A stretch of 5,564 bases of DNA, taken from contig CADCQX010000327.1 in the NCBI GenBank assembly GCA_902803695.1, forward strand, positions 1-5,564, given 5' to 3'. Below the pieces are notes generated by a model. The model did not search any database and was not told where the DNA came from. It was given only the letters and a program-made list of their open reading frames with translations. Source of the DNA: Oscillospiraceae bacterium. Its GTDB lineage: Bacteria; Bacillota; Clostridia; Saccharofermentanales; Saccharofermentanaceae. Shown piece after piece: positions 1-5,431 of the stretch (positions within the stretch are counted from its first letter, which is position 1; every line of letters starts with the position of its first letter). A program made the position numbers and the translations under genes.

Positions 1-18
1 GAAGGAATGTCTGAATAA
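1..18 (+). CDS. C-terminal end of an upstream gene (partial, five codons)
   Basis: Reading from base 1, the frame gives Glu-Gly-Met-Ser-Glu and then TAA at 16-18. The final A of that stop is the A of the ATG of the next gene (TAATG), an arrangement typical of translationally coupled genes in an operon. Too little is present to identify a product. The frame could also be chance, since only five codons are visible. Confidence 0.4.
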   Translation, partial: EGMSE

Positions 19-338
19 TGGAAGAAGACAGAAAGCAAAAATTGATAAGACTCATAAAAGTAATAACAAAGCTGCTTCCCATTTTTGTTGTGTTCTTTTT
101 TATGGCACTGCTACCTCTTCCTCGCATAATAAGATTGATAGGGTTTGTTGTATCTTTGGCATTCGTGATAGGAGAAATCTTTTTGGAGGCAGTATTAGTT
201 TTTATTCTCATTAAACGTAGGAATGAATTAAACGGGAAAACCAAAAAAGTAATACTTATATTTTCAGTAGTTTTGCCCATAGTCAGCATTGCTTTAATAA
301 TATTACTGCTGTTGTTTATTTATCCGGAGATAAGGTAA
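18..338 (+). CDS. Small three-helix membrane protein, function unknown
   Basis: This encodes a 106-aa, strongly hydrophobic protein that I do not recognise. A charged N-terminus (residues 1-14, rich in Lys, Arg and Glu) precedes three probable membrane helices at about 15-34, 37-66 and 77-102. The loop between helices 2 and 3 (RRNELNGKTKK, 67-77) is strongly basic, so by the positive-inside rule it should be cytoplasmic. Helix 2 carries two acidic residues (Glu53, Glu57). The ATG at 18 overlaps a preceding stop (TAATG). A GAAGGA sequence at 1-6 is a possible but distant Shine-Dalgarno, so coupling to the upstream gene is likely. The gene is clearly more AT-rich than the beta-helix gene after it (one 60-base block is about 28% GC by hand count). 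It lies before the promoter at 347 and is probably transcribed separately from the downstream cassette. An immunity-like or accessory membrane role is possible but unsupported. Confidence 0.75.
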   Translation: MEEDRKQKLIRLIKVITKLLPIFVVFFFMALLPLPRIIRLIGFVVSLAFVIGEIFLEAVLVFILIKRRNELNGKTKKVILIFSVVLPIVSIALIILLLLFIYPEIR

Positions 339-346
339 TGACTCTA

Positions 347-375
347 TGTATTAATATTCCTCTGCATGTTAGAAT
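347..375 (+). promoter_or_regulatory. Probable extended -10 promoter of cassette 1
   Basis: A TAGAAT -10 box (370-375) is preceded by TGT (367-369), making an extended -10 element. A weak -35 candidate, TGTATT, lies at 347-352 with a 17-bp spacer. The same elements at the same spacing occur before the second large gene (2594-2622), and in both cases the -10 box ends 60 bp before the ATG. That conservation is the main support. The -35 box is a poor match to TTGACA. Confidence 0.65.
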
Positions 376-438
376 AAATAGGTAAGCAGGATTGTCATAT
401 TAGTCGTTTCAGAAGTGTCCTAAGGAGGATTCTATATG
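347..438 (+). repeat. Duplicated promoter-leader, copy A
   Basis: This 92-bp stretch runs from the -35 candidate through the start codon of the 653-aa gene. It aligns without gaps to 2594-2685, with 72 of 92 bases identical by hand count. Conserved blocks are TGTATTAAT, GCATGTTA, GATTGTCAT and the Shine-Dalgarno AAGGAGGAT. The least conserved part is 380-389, just after the -10 region. The Shine-Dalgarno AAGGAGG (422-428) sits 7 bases before the ATG at 436. Confidence 0.8.
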
Positions 439-2397
439 GCAAGTAGGAGCGAAAAGATAAATGCAAAACTATTGAAAAGTTTGTCCGCTTTGCTGACGAT
501 TATCCTGGTCTCTGGTGTAGTTCCTTTGGTTTCACCATCAGGAAAAGTCTCCGCTGACGGAGTCCACTGGACACACGAAAGGGATTACTTCAATCCCGAG
601 TCAGGTGATCTGTGGAACTGGTATGATGACGGCGATATCAGGTGGCTCAGCCTGGAAAGCGATATCTATGATTATTTCTGCGGGGACATGGATCATCTTC
701 CGGATGCAGATTATAAGCCTGCAGATTATCCCGGAACAAGTGTGTATTATATACTGGAAGAAGATTATACCTGTTATATGGGTTATTACATCTCGGACCC
801 CATGACCATAACGATCGATCTGAACGGTAATGATCTCTACCTTTATTGCAATGAAAGCTTCCTGATCTTGAATGGTCAGGTAAACTATAACATCACAAAC
901 TCTTCCTCCCACCCGAGCTCCATAATCCCGGTAACGTCGGAATACTCCCGTACCGACGGTGACGGAGGATTCTTCTTTGTTGCGGCCGGAGCAACTCTCA
1001 GTTTAACGAATGTATCGATCGGCGGAGCCAAGGCAGAGAGCGGCGGCGCAATCGCCATCGGTGAAGGAGGAACGGTCCGCCTTACAAATTGCGAAGTCAC
1101 GGATTGCGATGCACGTGACCGTGGTTCGGCAATATGTATCGAAAACGGCGGCACTCTTATCCTGACCAATACAGAGATCACGGACAACTATTACGGAACC
1201 GGCGCGGTCTATACCGCTGGCACCGTCAATCTCATGGGTAAGAACGTGATCAACACATCAGGAAACTATTATGACGGAAGTCTCTATATCGTGGACGGGC
1301 ACCCGGCTAACCTCTATAACAATGCTCCGGGTTCCGACGTTCTTATAAGCGGTTCAAACATCACCGAAGGATCCAAGGTCCTTAACATATACGGCGCAGG
1401 TCTGACGGGCTACGAATGTGCAAATCCGCTCTATGACATAGGAACCGACGGCTGCCTTAAGAAAGCGGAGATCGGCAACATCGAGCTTGAAGGCTGTCAG
1501 GTCCTCCTCAACAAGGATGACAGCGGTTCGATCGTCGTAAGACTGTTCTGCTCGGTTCCTCCGACGCTCATAAACGATGCCGTCCCGGTCGTAACTTCCG
1601 ATGATTATGATGTCTCATACACATATCAGACAGATTACTCAGAAGGTTATATCTACGTTGATGTCGATGTTGACTATATCCACATGACGAGCGGCCTTGA
1701 ACTCGACTTCACAGAAATCGATGAAGGATACTGGGAAGCTCCTGAAGATCCGATATCGGTCAGGGATTATGCGATGACGGTCATCAACGACACCAATAAC
1801 AGATATACGGATGCCGATAAGGAGATGGTAATAGCGCTCCTTAACTTCGGAACGTATATGCAGGTCTACTTCAACTTCAACACGTCGGATCTTGCAAACA
1901 AGGATCTCACCACCGCCCAGAAGAACAAGGCATTCCTTTCTTCAGCGGAGTATTCGAGCATCCCGATCCCTGATTACGTACCTGACGGTGAGCATCTGAG
2001 CTACTACGGAACGAGCGTTCTCGTAAGAGCCGACGGTGACTTCCAGTGCTATAACTACATAGAGCTCCTGGATGAAGCCGACAGGAGCAAGGTCACGTTC
2101 GACAGAATAAGTGACGGATATGTCCTCTACGCGAGCACAAGATACAATGATAATCCGAAGTTCGTCTGCAGCGAATCCAGATACTATGATATCTTCTGTC
2201 TCGAAAACGTTGACGGTTGGGTAGTCTACTATGACGGACAAATCGAACTCGAATTTGAATACTGTCTCCTGGATTATATTGCACTCGTTTATAACTATTA
2301 CCAAGGTGATACGAAGATATATAATTTGGCGAGGTCACTATATACTTTCTATACGGTGGCCCAAGACTACAAGGGAGGTAACGGAGATGGTTATTAA
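436..2397 (+). CDS. Secreted right-handed beta-helix protein (cassette 1)
   Basis: This encodes a 653-aa exported protein of unknown exact role. A basic N-terminus and hydrophobic stretch (about 13-33) form a signal peptide with a likely signal peptidase I site after Val-Ser-Ala (38-40). Residues about 102-140 resemble the entry strand often seen before such helices (a YYILEEDYT-type strand, then ITIDLNGNDLYLY). Residues about 175-285 hold beta-helix rungs with recurring Gly-Gly, short hydrophobic strands and Leu-Thr-Asn turns: GGFFFVAAGATLSLTN, then GGAIAIGEGGTVRLTN, then GSAICIENGGTLILTN. No catalytic residues of pectate lyases can be recognised. The C-terminal part (about 441-646) carries N-F-G-T-x-x-Q-x-Y-F-N-x-N (470-482), YGTSxxxR (524-531) and an aromatic helical end (about 614-645), all matched in the 725-aa protein. 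The start at 436 has AAGGAGG 7 bases upstream. The last 11 bases overlap the peptide gene at 2387. There is no LPXTG motif, SLH domain or dockerin, so it is either released or held by the C-terminal domain. Adhesion or glycan binding is only a guess. Confidence 0.9.
   Translation: MASRSEKINAKLLKSLSALLTIILVSGVVPLVSPSGKVSADGVHWTHERDYFNPESGDLWNWYDDGDIRWLSLESDIYDYFCGDMDHLPDADYKPADYPGTSVYYILEEDYTCYMGYYISDPMTITIDLNGNDLYLYCNESFLILNGQVNYNITNSSSHPSSIIPVTSEYSRTDGDGGFFFVAAGATLSLTNVSIGGAKAESGGAIAIGEGGTVRLTNCEVTDCDARDRGSAICIENGGTLILTNTEITDNYYGTGAVYTAGTVNLMGKNVINTSGNYYDGSLYIVDGHPANLYNNAPGSDVLISGSNITEGSKVLNIYGAGLTGYECANPLYDIGTDGCLKKAEIGNIELEGCQVLLNKDDSGSIVVRLFCSVPPTLINDAVPVVTSDDYDVSYTYQTDYSEGYIYVDVDVDYIHMTSGLELDFTEIDEGYWEAPEDPISVRDYAMTVINDTNNRYTDADKEMVIALLNFGTYMQVYFNFNTSDLANKDLTTAQKNKAFLSSAEYSSIPIPDYVPDGEHLSYYGTSVLVRADGDFQCYNYIELLDEADRSKVTFDRISDGYVLYASTRYNDNPKFVCSESRYYDIFCLENVDGWVVYYDGQIELEFEYCLLDYIALVYNYYQGDTKIYNLARSLYTFYTVAQDYKGGNGDGY
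2372..2378 (+). promoter_or_regulatory. Ribosome binding site of the 43-aa peptide gene, inside the preceding coding region
   Basis: AGGGAGG lies 8 bases before the ATG at 2387 and within codons 646-648 (Lys-Gly-Gly) of the beta-helix gene. It is the strong site that selects 2387 as the start of the peptide rather than any earlier in-frame ATG. It also explains the Gly-rich tail of the upstream protein, since the AAGGGAGGT sequence must encode Lys-Gly-Gly. Confidence 0.8.
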
Positions 2398-2518
2398 GGA
2401 TAATTATCTAACTCCCGAACTCGTTGTCTTGGCTTTTGACGAACAGGATGAACTGTATGCAAGCGAGCCGTGGTATAAGGAAAATGAAATCTCCGCACCG
2501 ACGAGACCGAGACCATAA
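2387..2518 (+). CDS. 43-aa peptide with YxxPE motif (cassette 1)
   Basis: The product is 43 residues long. Its first half is MVIKDNYLTPELVVLAFDEQ, with Tyr7, Pro10, Glu11, Val13, Val14 and Leu15 at exactly the positions they hold in the 34-aa peptide at 4879. The second half (about 21-43) is unlike the other peptide. It starts acidic (DELY), contains a Pro-Trp-Tyr (28-30), and ends in a basic proline-rich APTRPRP. There is no signal peptide, membrane segment or cysteine. The start has a strong Shine-Dalgarno and overlaps the preceding gene by 11 bases, so translation is probably coupled. The gene is followed 8 bases later by an intrinsic terminator. The Tyr-x-x-Pro-x-hydrophobic spacing resembles RiPP leader peptides (for example lasso peptide leaders bound by RRE domains). 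This is a resemblance only, since no RiPP enzyme is nearby. It could instead be a small regulatory or accessory peptide. Confidence 0.85.
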   Translation: MVIKDNYLTPELVVLAFDEQDELYASEPWYKENEISAPTRPRP

Positions 2519-2526
2519 CAAAGATT

Positions 2527-2556
2527 GCCGGATCTTAAATGGATCCGGCTTTTTTT
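2527..2556 (+). terminator. Intrinsic terminator of cassette 1
   Basis: The stem GCCGGATC (2527-2534) pairs perfectly with GATCCGGC (2542-2549) across a 7-base loop and is followed by seven Ts (2550-2556). It begins 8 bases after the stop of the 43-aa peptide gene. It separates cassette 1 from the promoter at 2594. Confidence 0.92.
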
Positions 2557-2593
2557 GTTCGATGAAAATCACGCGATTTGAATGTAAAAACTG

Positions 2594-2622
2594 TGTATTA
2601 ATGTTCTTCGGCATGTTAAAAT
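2594..2622 (+). promoter_or_regulatory. Probable extended -10 promoter of cassette 2
   Basis: TAAAAT at 2617-2622 is preceded by TGT (2614-2616), an extended -10 element. A TGTATT -35 candidate lies at 2594-2599 with a 17-bp spacer. It begins 37 bases after the upstream terminator and its -10 ends 60 bp before the ATG at 2683, the same geometry as the promoter at 347. Confidence 0.7.
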
Positions 2623-2668
2623 AAATTGATTAGTTTGATTGTCATTTTAGCCGGTTCAGGAACGTTCC

Positions 2669-2675
2669 AAGGAGG
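2669..2675 (+). promoter_or_regulatory. Ribosome binding site fixing the start of the 725-aa gene
   Basis: AAGGAGG lies 7 bases before the ATG at 2683. An in-frame ATG also exists at 2626, but it sits only a few bases after the -10 box, has no Shine-Dalgarno, and would put 19 extra residues in front of a normal signal peptide. The site and the leader alignment both select 2683. Confidence 0.88.
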
Positions 2676-2682
2676 ATCCTGT

Positions 2683-4860
2683 ATGAGTAAAAAGGGCGTT
2701 TTATCTTTGATACTGTCGGGTATCTTGTGCCTGACTTTTTTCGGAAATGTTGTCTTTGCAGATGAGCATCCCGACCAGTGCGTCTTTAGTCGCGACTTCA
2801 CATATAACGAAGAGAAGGGATTGTATGAGTGTGAAAATTCTTATTACGATTCGGGCGTGACATGCTATCTTTTGTATCAGGATAGTATCGACGACAGAGG
2901 CGGAGCTCTTCCTGACTATGATGGAAAGTACTTCTTTATGGAAGACCTGACGGTCGATATCCCGTTGGATGTAAGTCACAAAGCCATCAGCCTTTATCAT
3001 GCCGGGCATTCACTCAAGTATAATTCGAGACAGCCTGACGGGTATCTTTTTTACTTAGGACCGGGTTCGTCTTTCAGATATGAATCGGGATACGACGGAG
3101 ACACCAGGATCGATGCCGAAGGAATGCTTTCTTCCGACGGTTCACCGTTCTTTGACATCTATAATTCATCTTATCCTTCGATCAGTGACCTGATCATTGA
3201 CGGCGGAAGAGATAACTTTTTCGAAGACGATGATATGGGAGGAAGTCTTTTCAGAGTAAGATGTGCCTCACTCAGTATCACAAGATGTGAGATATATAAC
3301 TGTACGGCCGAAAACGGCGCTGTTGTCAGGATCGACAGATCTGAAAGCTACAGCTACGGATCGGTCTATATAAACCTATGTTATTTCCATGACTGTTATG
3401 CGATAAACGGAGGATGCTTCTATGCTCCTCTCGGCGAAATAAGTCTCTTCGAAAGCGAATTTGAGAATAATTACGCAGAGGAAACGGGAGGAGTCGCTGC
3501 CATACTCGACGACGCACATATTACCCTGCAGGGCGTAAATATGTGGGATAATATGAGCAAGATGTCACTGGGCGGAGCCATATATGTCAACAGGATATCA
3601 GACGGACAGGACTTCTATCCCGCTATATCCATTACTGATTCGTACAATGAGATATTGGGAAACTACGGAAAGTATGGCGAAGAAAATAACGTCTATCTCG
3701 ACTGTTCCAGATGTAATGAGGAGTCGAGCTCCGTCAATGCCATCAAGTTCGAATATGCCTACTGCTCTGAGGAAACATATATAGGAATATCCTATAATCC
3801 GGATTACCCGCCGAAGACGATAATCTATCCCGTTACGGGCAACATGTACCGCCCTGAACTCAAGGATGTGAGCGGTATCACGCTTGATGATCCAAACCTT
3901 ATGATATTCCGCGACTCATCAGGAGCATTTGTTATCACTGACCGCGAGACTTCGGTCAAGGGTCTCATGGCAACCCTTGACGAGGGCAGGATCGCAACTA
4001 AGGTCTTTGTATGTATCAGCGGAGAATACGATATAAACGATCTGCGGATGGATTACACCACAAAGAACTTCGCGAGCAAAAATACGAGTGTTAAGATCAC
4101 AGGACGTAAAGCAGCCAAGGATCCGAAATACCCTGATCTTGTCTACTTTACTGTCGAGAGTGATCCGGCATTTCTGACTGAACCTATTAGCTATGAGATC
4201 TATAACGGTGGTACAAAGATACTTGAAGGAAGTTTCGATGTTATCTCCTATCTTGAAGCTGTTACCACAAATTATAACTACGGATCAAATACCATCGCTC
4301 TGGCAGAACGTATCATAAATTATGGTACAGCCGCTCAGGAATATTTCAATGTCAACGCTAATGATCTGAATTACACCGAGTATGCCGAGTATGATCTGGA
4401 TTATATGTCGGCGGACGAATTCCAGGACTACAAATTTGCAGAAGATGTCAAATCATCAGATCTTGCCAGCTTCTACGGAGCAAGCTTCAGCCTTCGCGAA
4501 GCACCGTATATCAACTATTACTTCCTGCCTGGTGCTTCAGTTACGAATATGAAGCAGATTGTTGTCTTGATCGATGGTAAATCGGTTGACATTTCTTACA
4601 ATGTCAATAAAGGATATTTCAGCATAAAGCAACGTGTCAATGTCTTTGAGTTTGACGAGACTCACACACTGAGCGTGGGATATTACGAAGACGGACAATT
4701 TGTCGAGGATTTCTCATTCAGATACAGCGCCTGCACGTATCTGTACAGGCACTTCTCCGGTGAAATGGGAAAAGATGCAAAGCTGGATAATCTTTTGTGG
4801 TATCTTTATCAGTATTTCAACTATTGTGTAAGGTACAAGAATTACGTTATGTCTGATTAA
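2683..4860 (+). CDS. Secreted beta-helix protein (cassette 2)
   Basis: This encodes a 725-aa exported protein with the same architecture as the 653-aa protein but low sequence identity. The signal peptide is MSKKGVLSLILSGILCLTFF and a few more residues, with likely cleavage after Val-Phe-Ala (24-26). Cys16 is not in a lipobox (it is preceded by Leu), so it is probably not a lipoprotein. Residues about 80-112 match the entry-strand style (YFFMEDLTVDI, then ISLYHAGHSLKY). Residues about 150-300 contain beta-helix rungs with repeated Gly-Gly and N-type turns: GGSLFRVRCASLSITRCEIYN, shortened and repeated as GGCFYAPLGEISLFESEFEN and GGVAAILDDAHITLQ. The middle (about 390-520) may be an immunoglobulin-like or other beta domain. 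The C-terminal region (about 521-720) shares NYGTxxQxYFNxN (546-558), YGASxxxR (598-605) and an aromatic end (684-719) with the first protein. No catalytic motif is visible. The gene is followed after 18 bases by a peptide gene. The role is unknown; cell-surface binding is a guess. Confidence 0.9.
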   Translation: MSKKGVLSLILSGILCLTFFGNVVFADEHPDQCVFSRDFTYNEEKGLYECENSYYDSGVTCYLLYQDSIDDRGGALPDYDGKYFFMEDLTVDIPLDVSHKAISLYHAGHSLKYNSRQPDGYLFYLGPGSSFRYESGYDGDTRIDAEGMLSSDGSPFFDIYNSSYPSISDLIIDGGRDNFFEDDDMGGSLFRVRCASLSITRCEIYNCTAENGAVVRIDRSESYSYGSVYINLCYFHDCYAINGGCFYAPLGEISLFESEFENNYAEETGGVAAILDDAHITLQGVNMWDNMSKMSLGGAIYVNRISDGQDFYPAISITDSYNEILGNYGKYGEENNVYLDCSRCNEESSSVNAIKFEYAYCSEETYIGISYNPDYPPKTIIYPVTGNMYRPELKDVSGITLDDPNLMIFRDSSGAFVITDRETSVKGLMATLDEGRIATKVFVCISGEYDINDLRMDYTTKNFASKNTSVKITGRKAAKDPKYPDLVYFTVESDPAFLTEPISYEIYNGGTKILEGSFDVISYLEAVTTNYNYGSNTIALAERIINYGTAAQEYFNVNANDLNYTEYAEYDLDYMSADEFQDYKFAEDVKSSDLASFYGASFSLREAPYINYYFLPGASVTNMKQIVVLIDGKSVDISYNVNKGYFSIKQRVNVFEFDETHTLSVGYYEDGQFVEDFSFRYSACTYLYRHFSGEMGKDAKLDNLLWYLYQYFNYCVRYKNYVMSD

Positions 4861-4863
4861 CAG

Positions 4864-4871
4864 AAGGGGGG
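4864..4871 (+). promoter_or_regulatory. Ribosome binding site of the 34-aa peptide gene
   Basis: AAGGGGGG ends 7 bases before the ATG at 4879. It is purine-rich and correctly spaced, although it departs from AGGAGG. It lies in the 18-base gap after the stop of the 725-aa gene and supports translation of the short reading frame that follows. Confidence 0.65.
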
Positions 4872-4878
4872 ATTATTT

Positions 4879-4983
4879 ATGGATGAATTGAAAGAATATA
4901 TACCACCAGAGGTCGTAGTGCTCGAGTTGGAAGATCCTGTTGATATCAGCAATCCGTTCGGAAACACGCCGATCCTGAACTGA
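4879..4983 (+). CDS. 34-aa peptide with YxPPE motif (cassette 2)
   Basis: The product begins MDELKEYIPPEVVVLELEDP and ends VDISNPFGNTPILN. Against the 43-aa peptide of cassette 1, Tyr7, Pro10, Glu11, Val13, Val14 and Leu15 are at identical positions with no gap, and residues 8, 12 and 17 are conservative changes. The tails after about residue 20 differ in length and composition: this one is neutral with Asn, Pro and Gly, the other basic and proline-rich. It is acidic in its first half and has no signal peptide, cysteine or membrane segment. It follows the 725-aa gene by 18 bases, has a ribosome site at 4864-4871, and precedes a terminator, so it is probably cotranscribed. The conserved head and variable tail suggest a leader and core, as in RiPP precursors, but the window holds no processing machinery. 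Its occurrence as the partner of a second beta-helix gene supports both peptides being real genes despite their size. Confidence 0.82.
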   Translation: MDELKEYIPPEVVVLELEDPVDISNPFGNTPILN

Positions 4984-5006
4984 CTATCGTAACTAGTGTA
5001 TATTAT

Positions 5007-5038
5007 AGGGCTGCCTCAACTTATAGTGGCAGCCCTTT
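5007..5038 (+). terminator. Stem-loop terminator between convergent genes
   Basis: AGGGCTGCC (5007-5015) pairs with GGCAGCCCT (5028-5036) across a 12-base interval that can itself form a short ACT/AGT inner stem. The T-tract is short (TTT, 5036-5038), so it is weaker on paper than the terminator at 2527. Its place, 23 bases after the 34-aa peptide gene and between convergent genes, fits termination of cassette 2 and perhaps also of the minus-strand genes. Confidence 0.75.
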
Positions 5039-5088
5039 ACTGTGCCATAAAAATGCAGTAACAGTATGCTTGAAAACTGACGATCATA

Positions 5089-5427
5089 TTATCTGAATAA
5101 GACTATCGTCACGCCCGGATTCTCTCGACCCCAATCAAGATCGTTTTTGAGTTCCGGACAAAGCTCCACGAGTTTTCTTCCTTCTTCCGAGAACGGTCCG
5201 AAGTTCTCGCCCGGACAATACGCCTTGATAATGCCGCTTCTTCTGTATCCCATGAGTTTTTGACGGCAGGCTTTTTTCAGGATGCCGCCCTTTCCCGTGG
5301 AGCCGTAGCCGTGGATTATCTTCACACAGCGCGCACGCGAAGCCCGCTCGGAATATATCCGGTTATTTAGCGTGTTCATCGCGTCCTCTGAATTTGGCAT
5401 TCCGATTTCAATATTGATAGTTCTCAT
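5089..5427 (-). CDS. Smr-domain (MutS2 C-terminal-like) protein
   Basis: This encodes a 112-aa protein dominated by an Smr domain, the small nuclease-type fold found at the C-terminus of MutS2 and in stand-alone proteins acting on DNA or RNA. The diagnostic segment is VKIIHGYGSTGKGGILKK (35-52), matching the family's V-x-I-I-H-G-x-G-x-x-x-G-x-L pattern, and the closing strand is NPGVTIVLFR (103-112). The helix SEDAMNTLNNRIYSE (13-27) fits the usual helix between the two motifs. Two features depart from the classic domain: the early Leu-Asp-Leu-His-Gly motif is replaced by NIEIGMP (5-11), and about 25 extra residues (about 73-100, with two Cys and many acidic residues) precede the last strand. 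I recall similar clostridial stand-alone forms, so this is probably a subfamily rather than decay. An AGG that forms the last sense codon of the upstream gene lies 7 bases before the ATG, and only 4 bases separate the genes, so coupled translation is likely. It is convergent with cassette 2. Confidence 0.88.
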   Translation of the reverse strand: MRTINIEIGMPNSEDAMNTLNNRIYSERASRARCVKIIHGYGSTGKGGILKKACRQKLMGYRRSGIIKAYCPGENFGPFSEEGRKLVELCPELKNDLDWGRENPGVTIVLFR

Positions 5428-5431
5428 GGTC

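Larger units (their letters stand above)
2594..2685 (+). repeat. Duplicated promoter-leader, copy B
   Basis: This is the gap-free partner of 347-438, with about 78% identity by hand count across promoter, 5' untranslated leader, Shine-Dalgarno and start codon. The leader block GATTGTCAT.TTAG.CG.TTCAG (2637-2659) matches 390-412 and is not explained by the promoter or ribosome site alone. Confidence 0.8.

Noticed and set aside
392..397. TTGTCA as a -35 box (also at 2639-2644)
   Set aside because: No -10-like hexamer follows at 16-18 bp (the sequence there is GTGTCC), and it lies after the better extended -10 element.
601..1187. Minus-strand open frames opposite the beta-helix genes (also near 1942-2338, 2701-3009 and 3326-3517)
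   Set aside because: They lie wholly opposite well-supported genes, have no visible ribosome sites or recognisable domains, and look like codon-bias shadows.
2231..2386. Longer 95-aa form of peptide 1 starting at 2231
   Set aside because: The added part is an out-of-frame reading of the beta-helix gene with no ribosome site; the strong site at 2372-2378 and the alignment of Tyr7 with the other peptide select 2387.
2626..2682. Longer N-terminus for the 725-aa protein from the ATG at 2626
   Set aside because: It begins 4 bases after the -10 box, has no ribosome site, and adds 19 residues before a complete signal peptide; AAGGAGG at 2669-2675 and the leader alignment select 2683.
2713..2733. 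Lipoprotein signal around Cys16 of the 725-aa protein
   Set aside because: The residue before Cys is Leu and the preceding residues are Gly-Ile, which do not fit a lipobox; an ordinary signal peptidase I site follows at residue 26.
436..4860. Pectate lyase or other polysaccharide lyase activity for the beta-helix proteins
   Set aside because: The fold pattern is visible, but no recognisable catalytic or calcium-site motif is; similar rungs occur in many non-enzymatic surface proteins.
5079..5110. Inverted repeat GACGAT/ATCGTC and the short direct repeat GACTATCGT (4982-4990, 5101-5109)
   Set aside because: The arms are 6-9 bases, widely spaced and partly inside the Smr gene; they are within what chance gives and lack flanking duplications or a mobile-element gene.
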